64,000 bases of DNA, from assembly GCF_963259705.1 (NCBI RefSeq), contig NC_081841.1, positions 119,111,033 to 119,175,032 of the forward strand, in the 5' to 3' direction. This document shows, one piece after another, positions 46,265 to 60,026 of this stretch. The notes beneath the pieces were generated by a model, which made no database searches, was not told the origin of the DNA, and worked only from the letters and a program-made list of their open reading frames with translations. Made by a program: the position numbers and the translations under genes. The first letter of the stretch is position 1, and each line of letters starts with the position of its first letter. The stretch is from Myotis daubentonii. Lineage: Eukaryota > Chordata > Mammalia > Chiroptera > Vespertilionidae.

Positions 46265-48938
46265 AACACAAGTAAATAGAATGTACCTACATTTAGTGCT
46301 GAGTTCAATTACTGACATTAGAGGTAGAAAGCTCTGAAATGACGAGAATTCTGATAATATTAACAACTCCCGCTATTTTAAGTGGCGTTTCCACAAAAAT
46401 GTCATTTCAAACAGGAAGAATTCCTGTTTATAGAGCTCAGAAGTTCTGTATAAAGCTTTCAAATGAGGAATGTACTGTTTATGTTTAACATTGAGACTTA
46501 ATTGGCGTGCCGTTTTTTGACAGAAACAGTTTACATCCTGAAGGTTCTAGTATTCACTTCTAAGAAGTATGTCAAATTGTGGTAAAACTCTTAAAATACC
46601 CAATTATATTGCCGTGAAATGAATATGAACGTGTAAGAAGCAGTAGAAACACAAGTAAATAGAATCTAACTACATTTACTGCCGAGTTCAATTACCGAGA
46701 TTACAGGTAGAAAGCTATGAAATGACGCGAATTCTGATAATATTAACGACACCGGACATTTTATGTGGCATTTTCACAAAAATGTCATTTCAAACAGGAA
46801 CAATTCCTGGTTATAGAACTCAGAACTTTTGTTCAAGGCTTAAATGAGGAGAATACGGTTAATGTTTACAATTGAGGGTGAATTGGCATGGCGTTATTTG
46901 ACTGAAACAGTTTATATCGTGAAGGTTCTAGTATACACTTCAAGGGAAAACGTCATATTGTGGTAAAACTCTTAAAATACACAATTATATTCCCAGAAAA
47001 TGAATATGAACGTGTAAGAAGCAGTTGAAACACAAGTAAATAGAATGTACCTACATTTAGTGCTGAGTTCAATTACTGACATTAGAGGTAGAAAGCTCTG
47101 AAATGACGAGAATTCTGATAATATTAACAACTCCCGCTATTTTAAGTGGCGTTTCCACAAAAATGTCATTTCAAACAGGAAGAATTCCTGTTTATAGAGC
47201 TCAGAAGTTCTGTATTAGGCTTTCAAATGAGGAATGTACTGTTTATGTTTAACATTGAGACTTAATTGGCGTGCCATTTTTTGACAGAAACAGTTTACAT
47301 CCTGAAGGTTCTAGTATTCACTTCTAAGAAGTATGTCAAATTGTGGTAAAACTCTTAAAATACCCAATTATATTGCCGTGAAATGAATATGAACGTGTAA
47401 GAAGCAGTAGAAACACAAGTAAATAGAATCTAACTACATTTACTGCCGAGTTCAATTACCGAGATTACAGGTAGAAAGCTATGAAATGACGCGAATTCTG
47501 ATAATATTAACGACACCGGACATTTTATGTGGCATTTTCACAAAAATGTCATTTCAAACAGGAACAATTCCTGTTTATAGAACTCAGAACTTTTGTTCAA
47601 GGCTTAAATGAGGAGAATACGGTTAATGTTTACAATTGAGGGTGAATTGGCATGGCGTTATTTGACTGAAACAGTTTATATCGTGAAGGTTCTAGTATAC
47701 ACTTCAAGGGAAAACGTCAAATTGTGGTAAAACTCTTAAAATACACAATTATATTCCCAGAAAATGAATATGAACGTGTAAGAAGCAGTTGAAACACAAG
47801 TAAATAGAATGTACCTACATTTAGTGCTGAGTTCAATTACTGACATTAGAGGTAGAAAGCTCTGAAATGACGAGAATTCTGATAATATTAACAACTCCCG
47901 CTATTTTAAGTGGCGTTTCCACAAAAATGTCATTTCAAACAGGAAGAATTCCTGTTTATAGAGCTCAGAAGTTCTGTATAAAGCTTTCAAATGAGGAATG
48001 TACTGTTTATGTTTAACATTGAGACTTAATTGGCGTGCCGTTTTTTGACAGAAACAGTTTACATCCTGAAGGTTCTAGTATTCACTTCTAAGAAGTATGT
48101 CAAATTGTGGTAAAACTCTTAAAATACCCAATTATATTCCAGGGAAATGAATATGAACGTGTAAGAAGCAGTAGAAACACAAGTAAATAGAATCTAACTA
48201 CATTTACTGCCGAGTTCAATTACCGAGATTACAGGTAGAAAGCTATGAAATGACGCGAATTCTGATAATATTAACGACACCGGACATTTTATGTGGCATT
48301 TTCACTAAAATGTCATTTCAAACAGGAACAATTCCTGTTTATAGAACTCAGAACTTTTGTTCAAGGCTTAAATGAGGAGAATACGGTTAATGTTTACAAT
48401 TGAGGGTGAATTGGCATGGCGTTATTTGACTGAAACAGTTTATATCGTGAAGGTTCTAGTATACACTTCAAGGGAAAACGTCAAATTGTGGTAAAACTCT
48501 TAAAATACACAATTATATTCCCAGAAAATGAATATGAACGTGTAAGAAGCAGTTGAAACACAAGTAAATAGAATCTAACTACATTTAGTGCTGAGTTCAA
48601 TTACTGACATTAGAGGTAGAAAGCTCTGAAATGACGAGATTCTGATAATATTAACAACTCCCGCTATTTTCAGTGGCGTTTCCACAAAAATGTCATTTCA
48701 AACAGGAAGAATTCCTGTTTATAGAGCTCAGAAGTTGTGTATAAAGCTTTTAAATGAGGAGTGTACTGTTTATGTTTAACATTGAGACTTAATTGGCCAG
48801 GCGTTTTTTGACTGAAACAGTTTATACTGTGAAGGTTCTAGTATATACTTCTTAGGAAACTGTAAAAATGTGGTAAAACTCTTAAAATACACAATTATCT
48901 TTCAAGGAAATGATTATGAACTTGTGAAAAACTGTTGA
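45882..48938 (+). repeat. HOR unit 24: A(beta)-(C-D)x3-E, 8 monomers
   Basis: Monomers start at 45882, 46265, 46648, 47029, 47412, 47793, 48176 and 48557. Total 3057 bp. The A front (ATAATAATAAC) is joined to a beta back half with ACTTTTTTGGCG, so B is missing. Private variants are CCTGGTTATAG and GTCATATTGTGG in the D at 46648, TGTATTAGGC with GTGCCATTTTTTG in the C at 47029, and CACTAAAATG in the D at 48176. Confidence 0.92.
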
Positions 48939-50850
48939 AACACGAGTAAATAGAATCTAAATTAGTTTAATGCCGAATTCAATTACCCAGATTACAAGTA
49001 TAAAGCTCTGAAGTTTTGAGAATTCTGATAATATTAACAACCCCGGGTATTTTATGTGGCGTTTTCACAAAAATGTCATTTCCAACAGGAAGAATTCCTG
49101 TTTATTGAGCTCAGAAGTTCTGTATAAAGCTTACAAATGAGGAGTGTACTGTTTATGTTTAACATTGAGACTTAATTGGCCTGGCGTTTTTTGACTGAAA
49201 CAGTCTATATCCTGAAGGTTCTAGAATATACTCCTAAGAAAAATGTCAAATAGTGGTAAAACTCTTAAAATACACAATTATATTCCAGGGAAATGAATAT
49301 GAACTTGTAACAAACAGTTGAAACACGAGTAAATAGAGTCTAACTCCATTTAATGCCGAGTTCATTTACCTAGACTACAGGTAGAAAGCTCTGAAATGAC
49401 GCGAATTCTGATAATATTAACAACTCCGGCTATTTTAAGTGGCGTTTTCACGAAAATGTCATTTGCAACAGGAAGAATTCCTGTTTATAGAGCTCAGAAG
49501 TTCTGTATAAAGCTTTCAAATGAGGAGTGTACTGTTTATGTTTAACATTGAGACTTTTTTGGCGTGCCGTTTTTTGACAGAAACAGTTTACATCCTGAAG
49601 GTTCTAGTATACACTTCTAAGAAATATGTCAAATTGTGGTAAAACTCTTAGAATACACAATTATATTCCCAGAAAATGAATATGAACGTGTAAGAAGCAG
49701 TTGAAACACAAGTAAATAGAATGTACCTACATTTAGTGCTGAGTTCAATTACTGACATTAGAGGTAGAAAGCTCTGAAATGACGAGAATTCTGATAATAT
49801 TAACAACTCCCGCTATTTTAAGTGGCGTTTCCACAAAAATGTCATTTCAAACAGGAAGAATTCCTGTTTATAGAGCTCAGAAGTTCTGTATAAAGCTTTC
49901 AAATGAGGAATGTACTGTTTATGTTTAACATTGAGACTTAATTGGCGTGCCGTTTTTTGACAGAAACAGTTTACATCCTGAAGGTTCTAGTATTCACTTC
50001 TAAGAAGTATGTCAAATTGTGGTAAAACTCTTAAAATACCCAATTATATTCCAGGGAAATGAATATGAACGTGTAAGAAGCAGTAGAAACACAAGTAAAT
50101 AGAATCTAACTACATTTACTGCCGAGTTCAATTACCGAGATTACAGGTAGAAAGCTATGAAATGACGCGAATTCTGATAATATTAACGACACCGGACATT
50201 TTATGTGGCATTTTCACTAAAATGTCATTTCAAACAGGAACAATTCCTGTTTATAGAACTCAGAACTTTTGTTCAAGGCTTAAATGAGGAGAATACGGTT
50301 AATGTTTACAATTGAGGGTGAATTGGCATGGCGTTATTTGACTGAAACAGTTTATATCGTGAAGGTTCTAGTATACACTTCAAGGGAAAACGTCAAATTG
50401 TGGTAAAACTCTTAAAATACACAATTATATTCCCAGAAAATGAATATGAACGTGTCAGAAGCAGTTGAAACACAAGTAAATAGAATCTAACTACATTTAG
50501 TGCTGAGTTCAATTACTGACATTAGAGGTAGAAAGCTCTGAAATGACGAGATTCTGATAATATTAACAACTCCCGCTATTTTCAGTGGCGTTTCCACAAA
50601 AATGTCATTTCAAACAGGAAGAATTCCTGTTTATAGAGCTCAGAAGTTGTGTATAAAGCTTTTAAATGAGGAGTGTACTGTTTATGTTTAACATTGAGAC
50701 TTAATTGGCCAGGCGTTTTTTGACTGAAACAGTTTATACTGTGAAGGTTCTAGTATATACTTCTTAGGAAACTGTAAAAATGTGGTAAAACTCTTAAAAT
50801 ACACAATTATCTTTCAAGGAAATGATTATGAACTTGTGAAAAACTGTTGA
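48939..50850 (+). repeat. HOR unit 25: A-B-C-D-E pentamer
   Basis: Monomers start at 48939, 49322, 49705, 50088 and 50469. Total 1912 bp. Private variants are TTTATTGAGCTC and CAGTCTATATCC in A, CACTAAAATG in D, and CGTGTCAGAAGC at the D end. Unit 27 shares all of them 3824 bp downstream. Confidence 0.93.
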
Positions 50851-52400
50851 AACACGAGTAAATAGAATCTAAATTAGTTTAATGCCGAATTCAATTACCC
50901 AGATTACAAGTATAAAGCTCTGAAGTTTTGAGAATTCTGATAATATTAACAACCCCGGGTATTTTATGTGGCGTTTTCACAAAAATGTCATTTCCAACAG
51001 GAAGAATTCCTGTTTATTGAGCTCAGAAGTTCTGTATAAAGCTTACAAATGAGGAGTGTACTGTTTATGTTTAACATTGAGACTTAATTGGCCTGGCGTT
51101 TTTTGACTGAAACAGTTTATATCCTGAAGGTTCTAGAATATACTCCTAAGAAAAATGTCAAATAGTGGTAAAACTCTTAAAATACACAATTATATTCCAG
51201 GGAAATGAATATGAACTTGTAACAAACAGTTGAAACACGAGTAAATAGAGTCTAACTCCATTTAATGCCGAGTTCATTTACCTAGACTACAGGTAGAAAG
51301 CTCTGAAATGACGCGAATTCTGATAATATTAACAACTCCGGCTATTTTAAGTGGCGTTTTCACGAAAATGTCATTTGCAACAAGAAGAATTCCTGTTTAT
51401 AGAGCTCAGAAGTTCTGTATAAAGCTTTCAAATGAGGAGTGTACTGTTTATGTTTAACATTGAGACTTTTTTGGCGTGCCGTTTTTTGACAGAAACAGTT
51501 TACATCCTGAAGGTTCTAGTATACACTTCTAAGAAATATGTCAAATTGTGGTAAAACTCTTAGAATACACAATTATATTCCCAGAAAATGAATATGAACG
51601 TGTAAGAAGCAGTTGAAACACAAGTAAATAGAATGTACCTACATTTAGTGCTGAGTTCAATTACTGACATTAGAGGTAGAAAGCTCTGAAATGACGAGAA
51701 TTCTGATAATATTAACAACTCCCGCTATTTTAAGTGGCGTTTCCACAAAAATGTCATTTCAAACAGGAAGAATTCCTGTTTATAGAGCTCAGAAGTTCTG
51801 TATAAAGCTTTCAAATGAGGAATGTACTGTTTATGTTTAACATTGAGACTTAATTGGCGTGCCGTTTTTTGACAGAAACAGTTTACATCCTGAAGGTTCT
51901 AGTATTCACTTCTAAGAAGTATGTCAAATTGTGGTAAAACTCTTAAAATACCCAATTATATTGCCGTGAAATGAATATGAACGTGTAAGAAGCAGTAGAA
52001 ACGCAAGTAAATAGAATCTAACTACATTTACTGCCGAGTTCAATTACCGAGATTACAGGTAGAAAGCTATGAAATGACGCGAATTCTGATAATATTAACG
52101 ACACCGGACATTTTATGTGGCATTTTCACAAAAATGTCATTTCAAACAGGAACAATTCCTGTTTATAGAACTCAGAACTTTTGTTCAAGGCTTAAATGAG
52201 GAGAATACGGTTAATGTTTACAATTGAGGGTGAATTGGCATGGCGTTATTTGACTGAAACAGTTTATATCGTGAAGGTTCTAGTATACACTTCAAGGGAA
52301 AACGTCAAATTGTGGTAAAACTCTTAAAATACACAATTATATTCCCAGAAAATGAATATGAACGTGTAAGAAGCAGTTGAAACACAAGTAAATAGAATGT
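48939..52400 (+). repeat. Two-pentamer segment duplicated at 52763-56224
   Basis: The offset is exactly 3824 bp, two 1912-bp pentamers. Shared private variants are CAGTCTATATCC (49202 and 53026), CACTAAAATG, CGTGTCAGAAGC (50451 and 54275), ATTGCCGTG and AAACGCAAG (52000 and 55824). TTTGCAACAAGAAG near 51376 is in this copy only. The copies are adjacent, so this is a direct tandem duplication of a higher-order dimer. Confidence 0.88.
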
Positions 52401-52762
52401 ACCTACATTTAGTGCTGAGTTCAATTACTGACATTAGAGGTAGAAAGCTCTGAAATGACGAGATTCTGATAATATTAACAACTCCCGCTATTTTCAGTGG
52501 CGTTTCCACAAAAATGTCATTTCAAACAGGAAGAATTCCTGTTTATAGAGCTCAGAAGTTGTGTATAAAGCTTTTAAATGAGGAGTGTACTGTTTATGTT
52601 TAACATTGAGACTTAATTGGCCAGGCGTTTTTTGACTGAAACAGTTTATACTGTGAAGGTTCTAGTATATACTTCTTAGGAAACTGTAAAAATGTGGTAA
52701 AACTCTTAAAATACACAATTATCTTTCAAGGAAATGATTATGAACTTGTGAAAAACTGTTGA
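50851..52762 (+). repeat. HOR unit 26: A-B-C-D-C/E pentamer
   Basis: Monomers start at 50851, 51234, 51617, 52000 and 52381. Total 1912 bp. B reads TTTGCAACAAGAAG, which breaks one arm base of the inverted repeat. C ends ATTGCCGTG and D begins AAACGCAAG. The last monomer mixes the C marker GAATGTACC with the E markers GACGAGATTCTG and CTATTTTCAGTGG. Confidence 0.92.
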
Positions 52763-54674
52763 AACACGAGTAAATAGAATCTAAATTAGTTTAATGCCGA
52801 ATTCAATTACCCAGATTACAAGTATAAAGCTCTGAAGTTTTGAGAATTCTGATAATATTAACAACCCCGGGTATTTTATGTGGCGTTTTCACAAAAATGT
52901 CATTTCCAACAGGAAGAATTCCTGTTTATTGAGCTCAGAAGTTCTGTATAAAGCTTACAAATGAGGAGTGTACTGTTTATGTTTAACATTGAGACTTAAT
53001 TGGCCTGGCGTTTTTTGACTGAAACAGTCTATATCCTGAAGGTTCTAGAATATACTCCTAAGAAAAATGTCAAATAGTGGTAAAACTCTTAAAATACACA
53101 ATTATATTCCAGGGAAATGAATATGAACTTGTAACAAACAGTTGAAACACGAGTAAATAGAGTCTAACTCCATTTAATGCCGAGTTCATTTACCTAGACT
53201 ACAGGTAGAAAGCTCTGAAATGACGCGAATTCTGATAATATTAACAACTCCGGCTATTTTAAGTGGCGTTTTCACGAAAATGTCATTTGCAACAGGAAGA
53301 ATTCCTGTTTATAGAGCTCAGAAGTTCTGTATAAAGCTTTCAAATGAGGAGTGTACTGTTTATGTTTAACATTGAGACTTTTTTGGCGTGCCGTTTTTTG
53401 ACAGAAACAGTTTACATCCTGAAGGTTCTAGTATACACTTCTAAGAAATATGTCAAATTGTGGTAAAACTCTTAGAATACACAATTATATTCCCAGAAAA
53501 TGAATATGAACGTGTAAGAAGCAGTTGAAACACAAGTAAATAGAATGTACCTACATTTAGTGCTGAGTTCAATTACTGACATTAGAGGTAGAAAGCTCTG
53601 AAATGACGAGAATTCTGATAATATTAACAACTCCCGCTATTTTAAGTGGCGTTTCCACAAAAATGTCATTTCAAACAGGAAGAATTCCTGTTTATAGAGC
53701 TCAGAAGTTCTGTATAAAGCTTTCAAATGAGGAATGTACTGTTTATGTTTAACATTGAGACTTAATTGGCGTGCCGTTTTTTGACAGAAACAGTTTACAT
53801 CCTGAAGGTTCTAGTATTCACTTCTAAGAAGTATGTCAAATTGTGGTAAAACTCTTAAAATACCCAATTATATTCCAGGGAAATGAATATGAACGTGTAA
53901 GAAGCAGTAGAAACACAAGTAAATAGAATCTAACTACATTTACTGCCGAGTTCAATTACCGAGATTACAGGTAGAAAGCTATGAAATGACGCGAATTCTG
54001 ATAATATTAACGACACCGGACATTTTATGTGGCATTTTCACTAAAATGTCATTTCAAACAGGAACAATTCCTGTTTATAGAACTCAGAACTTTTGTTCAA
54101 GGCTTAAATGAGGAGAATACGGTTAATGTTTACAATTGAGGGTGAATTGGCATGGCGTTATTTGACTGAAACAGTTTATATCGTGAAGGTTCTAGTATAC
54201 ACTTCAAGGGAAAACGTCAAATTGTGGTAAAACTCTTAAAATACACAATTATATTCCCAGAAAATGAATATGAACGTGTCAGAAGCAGTTGAAACACAAG
54301 TAAATAGAATCTAACTACATTTAGTGCTGAGTTCAATTACTGACATTAGAGGTAGAAAGCTCTGAAATGACGAGATTCTGATAATATTAACAACTCCCGC
54401 TATTTTCAGTGGCGTTTCCACAAAAATGTCATTTCAAACAGGAAGAATTCCTGTTTATAGAGCTCAGAAGTTGTGTATAAAGCTTTTAAATGAGGAGTGT
54501 ACTGTTTATGTTTAACATTGAGACTTAATTGGCCAGGCGTTTTTTGACTGAAACAGTTTATACTGTGAAGGTTCTAGTATATACTTCTTAGGAAACTGTA
54601 AAAATGTGGTAAAACTCTTAAAATACACAATTATCTTTCAAGGAAATGATTATGAACTTGTGAAAAACTGTTGA
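52763..54674 (+). repeat. HOR unit 27: A-B-C-D-E pentamer, copy of unit 25
   Basis: Monomers start at 52763, 53146, 53529, 53912 and 54293. Total 1912 bp. It shares TTTATTGAGCTC, CAGTCTATATCC, CACTAAAATG and CGTGTCAGAAGC with unit 25 at an offset of 3824. Confidence 0.93.
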
Positions 54675-57350
54675 AACACGAGTAAATAGAATCTAAATTA
54701 GTTTAATGCCGAATTCAATTACCCAGATTACAAGTATAAAGCTCTGAAGTTTTGAGAATTCTGATAATATTAACAACCCCGGGTATTTTATGTGGCGTTT
54801 TCACAAAAATGTCATTTCCAACAGGAAGAATTCCTGTTTATTGAGCTCAGAAGTTCTGTATAAAGCTTACAAATGAGGAGTGTACTGTTTATGTTTAACA
54901 TTGAGACTTAATTGGCCTGGCGTTTTTTGACTGAAACAGTTTATATCCTGAAGGTTCTAGAATATACTCCTAAGAAAAATGTCAAATAGTGGTAAAACTC
55001 TTAAAATACACAATTATATTCCAGGGAAATGAATATGAACTTGTAACAAACAGTTGAAACACGAGTAAATAGAGTCTAACTCCATTTAATGCCGAGTTCA
55101 TTTACCTAGACTACAGGTAGAAAGCTCTGAAATGACGCGAATTCTGATAATATTAACAACTCCGGCTATTTTAAGTGGCGTTTTCACGAAAATGTCATTT
55201 GCAACAGGAAGAATTCCTGTTTATAGAGCTCAGAAGTTCTGTATAAAGCTTTCAAATGAGGAGTGTACTGTTTATGTTTAACATTGAGACTTTTTTGGCG
55301 TGCCGTTTTTTGACAGAAACAGTTTACATCCTGAAGGTTCTAGTATACACTTCTAAGAAATATGTCAAATTGTGGTAAAACTCTTAGAATACACAATTAT
55401 ATTCCCAGAAAATGAATATGAACGTGTAAGAAGCAGTTGAAACACAAGTAAATAGAATGTACCTACATTTAGTGCTGAGTTCAATTACTGACATTAGAGG
55501 TAGAAAGCTCTGAAATGACGAGAATTCTGATAATATTAACAACTCCCGCTATTTTAAGTGGCGTTTCCACAAAAATGTCATTTCAAACAGGAAGAATTCC
55601 TGTTTATAGAGCTCAGAAGTTCTGTATAAAGCTTTCAAATGAGGAATGTACTGTTTATGTTTAACATTGAGACTTAATTGGCGTGCCGTTTTTTGACAGA
55701 AACAGTTTACATCCTGAAGGTTCTAGTATTCACTTCTAAGAAGTATGTCAAATTGTGGTAAAACTCTTAAAATACCCAATTATATTGCCGTGAAATGAAT
55801 ATGAACGTGTAAGAAGCAGTAGAAACGCAAGTAAATAGAATCTAACTACATTTACTGCCGAGTTCAATTACCGAGATTACAGGTAGAAAGCTATGAAATG
55901 ACGCGAATTCTGATAATATTAACGACACCGGACATTTTATGTGGCATTTTCACAAAAATGTCATTTCAAACAGGAACAATTCCTGTTTATAGAACTCAGA
56001 ACTTTTGTTCAAGGCTTAAATGAGGAGAATACGGTTAATGTTTACAATTGAGGGTGAATTGGCATGGCGTTATTTGACTGAAACAGTTTATATCGTGAAG
56101 GTTCTAGTATACACTTCAAGGGAAAACGTCAAATTGTGGTAAAACTCTTAAAATACACAATTATATTCCCAGAAAATGAATATGAACGTGTAAGAAGCAG
56201 TTGAAACACAAGTAAATAGAATGTACCTACATTTAGTGCTGAGTTCAATTACTGACATTAGAGGTAGAAAGCTCTGAAATGACGAGAATTCTGATAATAT
56301 TAACAACTCCCGCTATTTTAAGTGGCGTTTCCACAAAAATGTCATTTCAAACAGGAAGAATTCCTGTTTATAGAGCTCAGAAGTTCTGTATAAAGCTTTC
56401 AAATGAGGAATGTACTGTTTATGTTTAACATTGAGACTTAATTGGCGTGCCGTTTTTTGACAGAAACAGTTTACATCCTGAAGGTTCTAGTATTCACTTC
56501 TAAGAAGTATGTCAAATTGTGGTAAAACTCTTAAAATACCCAATTATATTCCAGGGAAATGAATATGAACGTGTAAGAAGCAGTAGAAACACAAATAAAT
56601 AGAATCTAACTACATTTACTGCCGAGTTCAATTACCGAGATTACAGGTAGAAAGCTATGAAATGACGCGAATTCTGATAATATTAACGACACCGGACATT
56701 TTATGTGGCATTTTCACAAAAATGTCATTTCAAACAGGAACAATTCCTGTTTATAGAACTCAGAACTTTTGTTCAAGGCTTAAATGAGGAGAATACGGTT
56801 AATGTTTACAATTGAGGGTGAATTGGCATGGCGTTATTTGACTGAAACAGTTTATATCGTGAAGGTTCTAGTATACACTTCAAGGGAAAACGTCAAATTG
56901 TGGTAAAACTCTTAAAATACACAATTATATTCCCAGAAAATGAATATGAACGTGTAAGAAGCAGTTGAAACACAAGTAAATAGAATCTAACTACATTTAG
57001 TGCTGAGTTCAATTACTGACATTAGAGGTAGAAAGCTCTGAAATGACGAGATTCTGATAATATTAACAACTCCCGCTATTTTAAGTGGCGTTTCCACAAA
57101 AATGTCATTTCAAACAGGAAGAATTCCTGTTTATAGAGCTCAGAAGTTGTGTATAAAGCTTTTAAATGAGGAGTGTACTGTTTATGTTTAACATTGAGAC
57201 TTAATTGGCCAGGCGTTTTTTGACTGAAACAGTTTATACTGTGAAGGTTCTAGTATATACTTCTTAGGAAACTGTAAAAATGTGGTAAAACTCTTAAAAT
57301 ACACAATTATCTTTCAAGGAAATGATTATGAACTTGTGAAAAACTGTTGA
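54675..57350 (+). repeat. HOR unit 28: A-B-C-D-C-D-E heptamer
   Basis: Monomers start at 54675, 55058, 55441, 55824, 56205, 56588 and 56969. Total 2676 bp. It opens like unit 26 (TTTATTGAGCTC, ATTGCCGTG, AAACGCAAG) and continues like unit 23 (C ending ATTCCAGGG, D beginning ACACAAATAAATAG, E without the CAG variant). Confidence 0.92.
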
Positions 57351-59640
57351 AACACGAGTAAATAGAATCTAAATTAGTTTAATGCCGAATTCAATTACCC
57401 AGATTACAAGTATAAAGCTCTGAAGTTTTGAGAATTCTGATAATAATAACAACCCCGGGTATTTTATGTGGCGTTTTCACAAAAATGTCATTTCCAACAG
57501 GAAGAATTCCTGTTTATAGAGCTCAGAAGTTCTGTATAAAGCTTTCAAATGAGGAGTGTACTGTTTATGTTTAACATTGAGACTTAATTGGCCTGGCGTT
57601 TTTTGACTGAAACAGTTTATATCCTGAAGGTTCTAGAATATACTCCTAAGAAAAATGTCAAATAGTGGTAAAACTCTTAAAATACACAATTATATTCCAG
57701 GGAAATGAATATGAACTTGTAACAAACAGTTGAAACACGAGTAAATAGAGTCTAACTCCATTTAATGCCGAGTTCATTTACCTAGACTACAGGTAGAAAG
57801 CTCTGAAATGACGCGAATTCTGATAATATTAACAACTCCGGCTATTTTAAGTGGCGTTTTCACAAAAATGTCATTTCCAACAGGAAGAATTCCTGTTTAT
57901 AGAGCTCAGAAGTTCTGTATAAAGCTTTCAAATGAGGAGTGTACTGTTTATGTTTAACATTGAGACTTTTTTGGCGTGCCGTTTTTTGACAGAAACAGTT
58001 TACATCCTGAAGGTTCTAGTATACACTTCTAAGAAATATGTCAAATTGTGGTAAAACTCTTAGAATACACAATTATATTCCCAGAAAATGAATATGAACG
58101 TGTAAGAAGCAGTTGAAACACAAGTAAATAGAATGTACCTACATTTAGTGCTGAGTTCAATTACTGACATTAGAGGTAGAAAGCTCTGAAATGACGAGAA
58201 TTCTGATAATATTAACAACTCCCGCTATTTTAAGTGGCGTTTCCACAAAAATGTCATTTCAAACAGGAAGAATTCCTGTTTATAGAGCTCAGAAGTTCTG
58301 TATAAAGCTTTCAAATGAGGAATGTACTGTTTATGTTTAACATTGAGACTTAATTGGCGTGCCGTTTTTTGACAGAAACAGTTTACATCCTGAAGGTTCT
58401 AGTATTCACTTCTAAGAAGTATGTCAAATTGTGGTAAAACTCTTAAAATACCCAATTATATTGCCGTGAAATGAATATGAACGTGTAAGAAGCAGTAGAA
58501 ACACAAGTAAATAGAATCTAACTACATTTACTGCCGAGTTCAATTACCGAGATTACAGGTAGAAAGCTATGAAATGACGCGAATTCTGATAATATTAACG
58601 ACACCGGACATTTTATGTGGCATTTTCACAAAAATGTCATTTCAAACAGGAACAATTCCTGGTTATAGAACTCAGAACTTTTGTTCAAGGCTTAAATGAG
58701 GAGAATACGGTTAATGTTTACAATTGAGGGTGAATTGGCATGGCGTTATTTGACTGAAACAGTTTATATCGTGAAGGTTCTAGTATACACTTCAAGGGAA
58801 AACGTCATATTGTGGTAAAACTCTTAAAATACACAATTATATTCCCAGAAAATGAATATGAACGTGTAAGAAGCAGTTGAAACACAAGTAAATAGAATGT
58901 ACCTACATTTAGTGCTGAGTTCAATTACTGACATTAGAGGTAGAAAGCTCTGAAATGACGAGAATTCTGATAATATTAACAACTCCCGCTATTTTAAGTG
59001 GCGTTTCCACAAAAATGTCATTTCAAACAGGAAGAATTCCTGTTTATAGAGCTCAGAAGTTCTGTATAAGGCTTTCAAATGAGGAATGTACTGTTTATGT
59101 TTAACATTGAGACTTAATTGGCGTGCCATTTTTTGACAGAAACAGTTTACATCCTGAAGGTTCTAGTATTCACTTCTAAGAAGTATGTCAAATTGTGGTA
59201 AAACTCTTAAAATACACAATTATATTGCCGTGAAATGAATATGAACGTGTAAGAAGCAGTAGAAACACAAGTAAATAGAATCTAACTACATTTACTGCCG
59301 AGTTCAATTACCGAGATTACAGGTAGAAAGCTATGAAATGACGCGAATTCTGATAATATTAACGACACCGGACATTTTATGTGGCATTTTCACAAAAATG
59401 TCATTTCAAACAGGAACAATTCCTGTTTATAGAACTCAGAACTTTTGTTCAAGGCTTAAATGAGGAGAATACGGTTAATGTTTACAATTGAGGGTGAATT
59501 GGCATGGCGTTATTTGACTGAAACAGTTTATATCGTGAAGGTTCTAGTATACACTTCAAGGGAAAACGTCAAATTGTGGTAAAACTCTTAAAATACACAA
59601 TTATATTCCCAGAAAATGAATATGAACGTGTAAGAAGCAG
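54675..59640 (+). repeat. Right-hand copy of the 42442-47800 segment
   Basis: It carries the same private variants as 42442-47800, in the same order, but with one C-D pair fewer and one B more. Its first four monomers also match unit 26, so it is probably a fusion of material from both earlier segments. Similarity fades after the D at 59264. Confidence 0.85.
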
Positions 59641-60026
59641 TTGAAACACAAGTAAATAGAATCTAACTACATTTAGTGCTGAGTTCAATTACTGACATTA
59701 GAGGTAGAAAGCTCTGAAATGACGAGATTCTGATAATATTAACAACTCCCGCTATTTTAAGTGGCGTTTCCACAAAAATGTCATTTCAAACAGGAAGAAT
59801 TCCTGTTTATAGAGCTCAGAAGTTGTGTATAAAGCTTTTAAATGAGGAGTGTACTGTTTATGTTTAACATTGAGACTTAATTGGCCAGGCGTTTTTTGAC
59901 TGAAACAGTTTATACTGTGAAGGTTCTAGTATATACTTCTTAGGAAACTGTAAAAATGTGGTAAAACTCTTAAAATACACAATTATCTTTCAAGGAAATG
60001 ATTATGAACTTGTGAAAAACTGTTGA
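57351..60026 (+). repeat. HOR unit 29: A-B-C-D-C-D-E heptamer
   Basis: Monomers start at 57351, 57734, 58117, 58500, 58881, 59264 and 59645. Total 2676 bp. It shares ATAATAATAAC, CCTGGTTATAG, GTCATATTGTGG and GTGCCATTTTTTG with unit 24 but keeps the B that unit 24 lacks. B has CACAAAAATG. Confidence 0.92.

Larger units (their letters stand above)
42442..47800 (+). repeat. Segment related to 54675-59640
   Basis: Shared private variants are TTTATTGAGCTC, AAACGCAAG, ACACAAATAAATAG (45119 and 56588), ATAATAATAAC (45882 and 57351), CCTGGTTATAG and GTCATATTGTGG (46648 and 58500) and GTGCCATTTTTTG (47029 and 58881). The offset is 12233, then 11469 (one C-D pair, 764 bp, fewer in the right copy), then 11852 (one B, 383 bp, more in the right copy). 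All differences are whole monomers. Confidence 0.87.
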
